Both the position numbers and the translations under genes were made by a program. This document shows positions 6,133 through 10,739 of a DNA stretch of 10,739 nt, piece after piece. Every line of letters starts with the position of its first letter. Positions within the stretch are counted from its first letter, which is position 1. The notes beneath the pieces are model-generated. The model was not told the origin of the DNA. It did no database searches and worked only from the letters and a program-made list of their open reading frames with translations. The DNA comes from an uncultured Lachnospiraceae bacterium. GTDB taxonomy: Bacteria; Bacillota; Clostridia; Lachnospirales; Lachnospiraceae. The stretch is from the NCBI GenBank assembly GCA_905233835.1, contig CAJOGB010000069.1:1-10739 (forward strand), in the 5' to 3' direction.

Positions 6133-7740
6133 ATGCCTGAACAATTGCAAAACATCATCAACAAAATCAAGGACTGGTGGTCTAAATACGATGCCAGACA
6201 AAAGGCCATGATGATTTCCGCCGTAGCGGTTGTCGTGGTTGCATTGGCGATTCTTGGTTTTGTTGTATCACGTCCCACATGGAAGATCTTAGCCACCGTG
6301 ACTTCTGCTACGGAGGCACAATCTATTCAGTCCATCTTGAGTGAAAACAATATTGATGCTCAAATGGAACAGCAGGGCGGAGCTTATGTTTTTAAAGTTA
6401 AAAGCGAAGATGAAACCCAGGCGGTTATGCTTCTCGGTACCAACAACATCCCTTCCGCTCGTTATTCCATCGATAATGTTTTTGATAGTAGCTTTACATC
6501 CACTGAAGCAGATAAGCAGAAGAAGTATTTGCAGTTTTTGCAGGATGAGTTTGCGGATTATTTGGAATCCATGGATACCATCAATTGGGCAAAAGTAACC
6601 CTTAATATTCCGGATGATGACGGAACTTTGATTGCAAACGATGCAGACTCTTATTGCTCCGTAGTTGTAGACGGTACCTTAGATGAGGAAGGCGCTGCTG
6701 CCGTTGCTCAGTATTTAGCTACCAACCTGGGAAATGATAATACCAAAAACATTACCATTTTGGATAAGAAATCAAACGTTTTATTCTCCGGCGGAGACGA
6801 GGCTACCATAGCAGGTATTGCCGCATCCAACCAAAAGGTAAAGCAGGAAGCCGAAACCTTGATGGTAAATAAAGTTAAGAATATTTTATCCGAATCCGAA
6901 AACGGTACGGCGATTTTTGATAATACACAGATTGCTGTTAACCTTAGTATGGATTTTGATGATACCAATAAGGTGAAATATGACTATTCCGTAGATGACG
7001 GTCGTACGGAGGGCTATTTAAGTTCCGAAACCCATTCGGAAGCACAGTCTAATTCCGGCATCGCAGGAACACCGGGTACGGATTCCAATGATGATACTAC
7101 GTATGTAATTGAAGACGGAAGTAATACGTCATCTTCTTCTGAAGATTACACAAGGAATTACTTGCCGGATGAGGAAATTACAACTACCAACGGTGAAAAA
7201 GGGAAAGTGGACTATAATGCATCCACGCTTTCCATCGTGGCATATCGTTATGTTACCTACAATGAGGATATCATGAAGGCAAACGGGGAGTTGGGAGAGC
7301 AAACCTTCGAACAGTATGCTGCTGCAAACGGTGATATTACAAAGACGGAAGTGGATGAGGATATTATCACTGCTGTTTCCAATGCCACCAGTATTCCGAC
7401 CGCGAATATTTCCGTTTTAACATATGATGTTCCTATGTTTGAGTATTCCGACAGTACATTTAAGATTACCGATTATTTGGAAATCATAATGGCGCTTCTC
7501 ATTTTTGCAATGCTTGGATTTGTTGTATTCAAGACGTTACGCAAGGAAGAGGAAGAAGAAGTTGCCGAGGAAGTTTCTGTTGAGACCTTACTTGAACAGC
7601 AGGCAGCGGAAGAAAATCTCGAGGATATCGGATTTAACGAGAAGTCCGAGGCTCGTATTTTGATAGAGAAGTTTGTAGACGAAAAACCGGAAGCCGTTGC
7701 CTCCTTGTTGCGTAACTGGCTAAACGAAGATTGGGGTTAA
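6133..7740 (+). CDS. fliF: Flagellar MS-ring protein FliF
   Basis: FliF forms the membrane-embedded MS ring on which the rotor, rod and export gate are built. The product is 535 aa, normal for the family. Transmembrane helix 1 is at about 26-46 (AMMISAVAVVVVALAILGFV region) and helix 2 at about 449-468 (LEIIMALLIFAMLGFVVFKT). Between them lie the periplasmic-side ring-building motifs and the low-complexity collar stretch, including GIAGTPGTDSND (309-320) and a serine/acidic run (330-338). After helix 2 comes an acidic cytoplasmic tail (KEEEEEVAEE, 471-480) and the C-terminal FliG-binding peptide EKPEAVASLLRNWLNED (517-533), both well preserved. AGGAGAG at 6119-6125 lies 7 bases before the ATG. 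The stop is followed after one base by the fliG ATG, so the two partners, which bind each other directly, are probably coupled in translation. Confidence 0.98.
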   Translation: MPEQLQNIINKIKDWWSKYDARQKAMMISAVAVVVVALAILGFVVSRPTWKILATVTSATEAQSIQSILSENNIDAQMEQQGGAYVFKVKSEDETQAVMLLGTNNIPSARYSIDNVFDSSFTSTEADKQKKYLQFLQDEFADYLESMDTINWAKVTLNIPDDDGTLIANDADSYCSVVVDGTLDEEGAAAVAQYLATNLGNDNTKNITILDKKSNVLFSGGDEATIAGIAASNQKVKQEAETLMVNKVKNILSESENGTAIFDNTQIAVNLSMDFDDTNKVKYDYSVDDGRTEGYLSSETHSEAQSNSGIAGTPGTDSNDDTTYVIEDGSNTSSSSEDYTRNYLPDEEITTTNGEKGKVDYNASTLSIVAYRYVTYNEDIMKANGELGEQTFEQYAAANGDITKTEVDEDIITAVSNATSIPTANISVLTYDVPMFEYSDSTFKITDYLEIIMALLIFAMLGFVVFKTLRKEEEEEVAEEVSVETLLEQQAAEENLEDIGFNEKSEARILIEKFVDEKPEAVASLLRNWLNEDWG

Positions 7741-7741
7741 T

Positions 7742-8752
7742 ATGGCTGATATATCTGAATTAAATGGCGTACAAAAAGCGGCGATTCTTTTGATTACATT
7801 AGGTCCGGAAAAGTCAGCAGACATTTTCAAACACCTAAAGGAAGAAGAAATCGAAGAGCTTACTCTTGAAATAGCAAATACCCGAAGCGTATCTCCGCAG
7901 ATCAAGGATGAAGTAATCAACGAATTCTATCAGGTCTGCCTTGCACAGCAGTACATCGCAGAAGGTGGTATCGGATACGCAAAAGAACTTTTGGAAAAGG
8001 CTTTGGGCGACGAGGCAGCACAGGCGGTTATCACAAAACTTACCGCATCCTTACAGGTTCGTCCTTTCGAGTTTATTCGAAAGACGGAGCCTGCTCAGGT
8101 GTTAAACTTCATTCAGGAAGAACATCCGCAGACCATTGCCATGATTTTGTCTTATTTGCCGTCATCTCAAGCATCTCTTATTTTGGGTGCTTTGGGACCG
8201 GAAAAACAGGCGGATGTTGCAAAGCGTATTGCCATGATGGATCGTACGTCTCCGGAAGTCATCAAAGAAGTGGAACGTGTCTTGGAGCGTAAACTTTCAA
8301 ACCTTATCAACCAGGATTACACCATCGCCGGTGGTGTGGATTCCGTTGTTGCTATCTTAAATGCGGTAGACCGTGGTACAGAAAAACGTATCATGGAGAC
8401 ATTGGAAATCGAAGAGCCGGAATTGGCGGAAGAAATCAGAAAGAAGATGTTCGTATTCGAGGATATCCTTCTTTTGGACGACCGTGCGATTCAGCGTGTG
8501 CTTAGAGATGTTGAAAACTCTGACCTTGGCGTTGCTCTTAAGGGTGCAAACGAAGAAGTTCAGAATGCTATCTTTAAGAACCTTTCCTCTCGTCTTGCAG
8601 CCATGATCAAAGAAGATATGGAATACATGGGCCCGGTTCGTATGAAGGACGTGGAAGAAGCACAGCAAAAGATCGTTGGTGTTATCCGAAAACTGGAAGA
8701 TTCTTCCGAAATTGTTATTTCCAGAGGTGGAGGTGACGATTTAGTTGTCTAA
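7742..8752 (+). CDS. fliG: Flagellar motor switch protein FliG
   Basis: FliG is the rotor ring protein that binds FliF, receives torque from the stator and, with FliM/FliN, sets rotation direction. The product is 336 aa, standard length. The N-terminal FliF-binding domain (about 1-105) starts with LNGVQKAAILLITLGPEKSA. The middle domain has the EHPQTIAMILSYLP motif (127-140), and the GG hinge is at 197-198. The MFVFEDI motif (236-242) precedes the torque helix DDRAIQRVLRDV (246-257), in which the charged residues used in stator contact are intact. Only a weak G-rich stretch (7733-7736) precedes the ATG, and the start follows the fliF stop by one base, so expression probably depends on ribosomes arriving from fliF. 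The last codons contain the Shine-Dalgarno and TTG start of fliH. Confidence 0.98.
   Translation: MADISELNGVQKAAILLITLGPEKSADIFKHLKEEEIEELTLEIANTRSVSPQIKDEVINEFYQVCLAQQYIAEGGIGYAKELLEKALGDEAAQAVITKLTASLQVRPFEFIRKTEPAQVLNFIQEEHPQTIAMILSYLPSSQASLILGALGPEKQADVAKRIAMMDRTSPEVIKEVERVLERKLSNLINQDYTIAGGVDSVVAILNAVDRGTEKRIMETLEIEEPELAEEIRKKMFVFEDILLLDDRAIQRVLRDVENSDLGVALKGANEEVQNAIFKNLSSRLAAMIKEDMEYMGPVRMKDVEEAQQKIVGVIRKLEDSSEIVISRGGGDDLVV
8729..8736 (+). promoter_or_regulatory. Strong Shine-Dalgarno for fliH inside fliG
   Basis: GGAGGTGA is a full complement of the 16S rRNA anti-SD core and lies 8 bases before the TTG at 8745. It encodes the Gly/Asp-rich end of FliG. It decides the fliH start, since no ATG occurs in the fliH frame for about 100 codons after the TTG. 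Confidence 0.8.
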
Positions 8753-9683
8753 GGTTGTTAAATGGCAGTTTATCACTCAAGAAGAAGAGGATGCGCATAT
8801 TGATTCCAACGATAAGATTCGGGCAAAACTGGAAGCTTATGAAAGAAACCGAATCAAGGAAAAAGAACAGCGTTATGCTCGTTTAAAGGATGAGTTTTAT
8901 TCTGCAATTACCCAGGATGAAGAAGGAAACGTGATTTTGCCTTCCGATGAAGAAGGAAACGTGGTTTTCCCTTTGGATGACGACGGAAATCCTTTGATTA
9001 TCATTGACGAAGAAGGAAATGTGGTAGATGCTTCGCCTTCTTCTGATGAAGATGATGAGGAAATGCCTTCTGTCAGTGCAAAAATGCTTTTGGAAGAGGC
9101 ACAGGAAGAGTCGGAAAAGATAAAACATGATGCCCGTTTTGCGGCAGATATGATTTTAGATGAAGCCAGAGATCAGGCAGAGGCTTTAAAACGCCACTAT
9201 GAAGAAGAAGGGAAAAAGACCGGATATCAGGAAGGTTTATCCCAGGCGATAGAGGAATACAATAAAAAAGAAGCTCTTTTAGAAGCGGAAAATGCCAGAC
9301 TAAAAGAGGAATACGAGAAAAAACGTATGGAACTGGAAGGACAGATTGTAAGTAGCGTTTGCGACACGTTAGAACAGTTTTTCTGCGTTCAATTCGGTGA
9401 CTCCAAGGAACTTTTGCTTCATCTGGTGGATAATTGCCTTTTGAATATTGAAAATTCCAAAGAGTTTTTAATTAAAGTAAACGAAGAAGGTTTTTCCTTC
9501 CTTCAGGAGAATAAAGAGAAACTTCAGGAAAGAGTGGGAAGTGATGTGGTATTGGATATCGTCCGTGATCCGGTGCTTTCCGACGGAAGTTGTATTATTG
9601 AAACGGATGGAGGCGTGTTTGACTGCAGTCTGGATACGCAAATGAGGAATTTAATTAAGGATTTAAGGTCTTTAAGCGTTTAA
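8745..9683 (+). CDS. fliH: Flagellar assembly protein FliH (export ATPase regulator) with acidic repeat insert
   Basis: FliH binds the export ATPase FliI, tethers it to the C ring and export gate, and regulates its activity; the fold is related to the peripheral stalk of F/V-ATPases. The product is 312 aa, longer than the more common 210-270. Translation starts at TTG 8745, overlapping fliG by 8 bases, and gives MSKVVKWQFI. The tryptophan at position 7 followed by Q echoes the N-terminal WQ motif recalled for Salmonella FliH. An acidic repeat follows (58-97), then a long charged coiled coil (about 110-200) with GYQEGLSQAIEEY (160-172). The C-terminal domain (about 200-312) ends in the family-like DPVLSDGSCIIETDGGVFDC (275-294) and LDTQMRNLIKDL. 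The repeat insert and its extreme acidity are unusual. The position between fliG and fliI settles the call despite weak sequence conservation in the family. Confidence 0.93.
   Translation: MSKVVKWQFITQEEEDAHIDSNDKIRAKLEAYERNRIKEKEQRYARLKDEFYSAITQDEEGNVILPSDEEGNVVFPLDDDGNPLIIIDEEGNVVDASPSSDEDDEEMPSVSAKMLLEEAQEESEKIKHDARFAADMILDEARDQAEALKRHYEEEGKKTGYQEGLSQAIEEYNKKEALLEAENARLKEEYEKKRMELEGQIVSSVCDTLEQFFCVQFGDSKELLLHLVDNCLLNIENSKEFLIKVNEEGFSFLQENKEKLQERVGSDVVLDIVRDPVLSDGSCIIETDGGVFDCSLDTQMRNLIKDLRSLSV
8916..9035 (+). repeat. Four-copy 30-bp in-frame repeat in fliH (DEEGNV + 4 residues)
   Basis: Four units of 10 codons begin at 8916, 8946, 8976 and 9006. They read DEEGNVILPS, DEEGNVVFPL, DDDGNPLIII and DEEGNVVDAS. 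The first 18 bases of units 1 and 2 (GATGAAGAAGGAAACGTG) are identical; units 3 and 4 have drifted, mostly at third positions. The unit is a multiple of three, so copy number could change without a frameshift. The repeat lies between the N-terminal WQ-containing segment and the coiled coil. Confidence 0.9.
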
Positions 9684-9725
9684 ACTTTTGGATATTAAAT
9701 CCTTTTCTTAAAATAGGGGAAGAAT

Positions 9726-10739
9726 ATGGCAGACCTTGCGGTAAAACTAAACAGCATACTTTCTAACACCTACTTTGACCGCTTGGGAAAAGTGACAAAG
9801 GTGGTTGGACTTACCATTGAATCCGTAGGCCCGGAAGCAAAGTTAAACGATGTTTGTCATATTAAAATCGACGATGGAACTTATGTGTCTGCGGAAGTTG
9901 TCGGCTTTGCGGATAATCGACTTCTTTTGATGCCTTATGAAAATGTGGAAGGCATCTCAGTGGGTGCCATTGTTGAAAATACCAATCGTCCACTTGAAAT
10001 CCCTGTGGGTAATGAACTTTTAGGTCATACCTTAGACGGCCTCGGTCGCCCCACAGATATGGACGAACTTTTACAGCTACATCAGGCATATCCTGTGGAT
10101 GCACCACCGCCGGACCCTATGGAGAGGGTCATCATCAATGAGGTGTTACCTCTTGGGGTAAAAGCGGTAGACGGTTTGATTACCGTAGGAAAAGGTCAGC
10201 GTATCGGCATTTTTGCCGGTTCCGGTGTAGGAAAAAGTACACTGATGGGTATGTTTGCGAGAAATACCAAAGCGCAGATTAACGTAATTGCTTTAATTGG
10301 AGAGCGTGGTCGTGAGGTTCGTGAATTTGTGGAAAATGATTTGGGCCCGGAAGGCATGGCTCGTTCCGTAGTGGTGGTAGCCACCTCCGATAAACCCGCG
10401 CTTATTCGTAAAAAAGCTGCTATGACAGCTACGGCGATTGCAGAGTATTTTCGAGATCAGGGCATGGATGTGCTTCTTATGATGGATTCCTTAACACGTT
10501 TTTCCATGGCACAGCGTGAGATCGGACTGGCCTCCGGTGAACCGCCGGTTACCCGTGGATATCCGCCATCCGTTTATGCGGAAATGCCGAAGCTTTTGGA
10601 ACGCGCAGGAAATTCTGCGGTAGGATCCATTACCGGATTATATACGGTGCTTGTAGACGGTGATGACTTTAATGAGCCCATTACCGATACCGCCAGATCC
10701 ATTTTGGATGGCCATATTGTTTTAAATCGAAAACTTGCG
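9726..10739 (+). CDS. fliI: Flagellum-specific export ATPase FliI (3' partial)
   Basis: FliI is the hexameric ATPase of the flagellar type III export apparatus, homologous to the F1-ATPase beta subunit. It works in the cytoplasm with FliH and FliJ. The 338 visible codons run open to the window end; the usual length is about 435-440, so roughly 100 C-terminal residues are missing. An N-terminal beta-barrel region (about 20-95) precedes the family motif LGHTLDGLGRPTD (99-111). The Walker A loop is GSGVGKST (165-172) and IALIGERGREVREF follows. The Walker B strand ends at D254 (VLLMMDSLTRFSMAQREIGLA). GEPPVTRGYPPSVYAEMPKL (271-290 region) is diagnostic of FliI/SctN ATPases. AGGGG at 9715-9719 lies 6 bases before the ATG. 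The 42-bp gap after fliH holds only this ribosome-binding site and a weak GGAT/ATCC hairpin. Confidence 0.98.
   Translation, partial: MADLAVKLNSILSNTYFDRLGKVTKVVGLTIESVGPEAKLNDVCHIKIDDGTYVSAEVVGFADNRLLLMPYENVEGISVGAIVENTNRPLEIPVGNELLGHTLDGLGRPTDMDELLQLHQAYPVDAPPPDPMERVIINEVLPLGVKAVDGLITVGKGQRIGIFAGSGVGKSTLMGMFARNTKAQINVIALIGERGREVREFVENDLGPEGMARSVVVVATSDKPALIRKKAAMTATAIAEYFRDQGMDVLLMMDSLTRFSMAQREIGLASGEPPVTRGYPPSVYAEMPKLLERAGNSAVGSITGLYTVLVDGDDFNEPITDTARSILDGHIVLNRKLA

Noticed and set aside
9684..9725. Terminator or promoter between fliH and fliI
   Set aside because: The 42-bp gap has only a 4-bp GGAT/ATCC stem and the fliI ribosome-binding site; nothing supports a break in the operon.
1..10739. 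tRNA, rRNA, CRISPR arrays, insertion sequences, phage or defence genes
   Set aside because: I saw no cloverleaf-like sequence, spaced repeat array, transposase or terminal inverted repeats. Coding genes fill nearly all of the window. Minus-strand and alternate-frame open stretches all lie across clearly coding + strand genes.

Overview
The window is a stretch of Gram-positive, low-to-medium GC chromosome. Gene content, codon style and order point to a motile Clostridia, most likely a Lachnospiraceae relative (Roseburia/Butyrivibrio-like). That assignment is an inference from CodY, the flagellar genes and the arrangement dprA-topA-codY-flgB; no marker here fixes the species. Apart from the first ~120 bases, everything reads as one coherent chromosomal locus with all genes on the + strand.

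Region 1 (1-3803) is a housekeeping/DNA-processing group: the C-terminal part of a YifB/ComM AAA+ ATPase, DprA (recombinase loader on incoming single-stranded DNA) and TopA (DNA topoisomerase I). yifB and dprA overlap by one base (TGATG), and dprA and topA are 11 bp apart, so they look co-transcribed. The first ~110-130 bases do not belong to YifB. They encode, in the same frame, a piece of an apparently secreted, carbohydrate-binding-like protein with clearly higher GC. The join sits in a short shared segment (TFPANF) and is best explained as a chimeric contig end.

Region 2 (3804-4927) holds codY, the GTP/branched-chain-amino-acid-sensing global regulator, with its own promoter. A good CodY-box match overlaps the -35, suggesting autoregulation. 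codY is followed by a strong stem-loop terminator. A 160-bp regulatory region then carries a perfect 19-bp inverted repeat, a 45-bp-period direct repeat and a sigma-A-type promoter for the next operon.

Region 3 (4928-10739) is the start of a fla/che operon in the order known from Bacillus subtilis: flgB, flgC (proximal rod), fliE (rod-MS ring junction), fliF (MS ring), fliG (rotor switch), fliH (export ATPase regulator) and fliI (export ATPase, cut off by the window end). Nearly every gene has a good Shine-Dalgarno site and short spacing. fliH starts at a TTG inside the end of fliG and carries an unusual four-copy 10-residue acidic repeat.

Together the locus places the nutrient sensor CodY directly upstream of the operon that builds the flagellar base and export machine. 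No new multi-gene system is evident. The points worth a second look are the chimeric left edge, the FliH repeat, the duplicated promoter-region motif before flgB, and the divergence of the CodY sensor domain beside a near-invariant DNA-binding domain.
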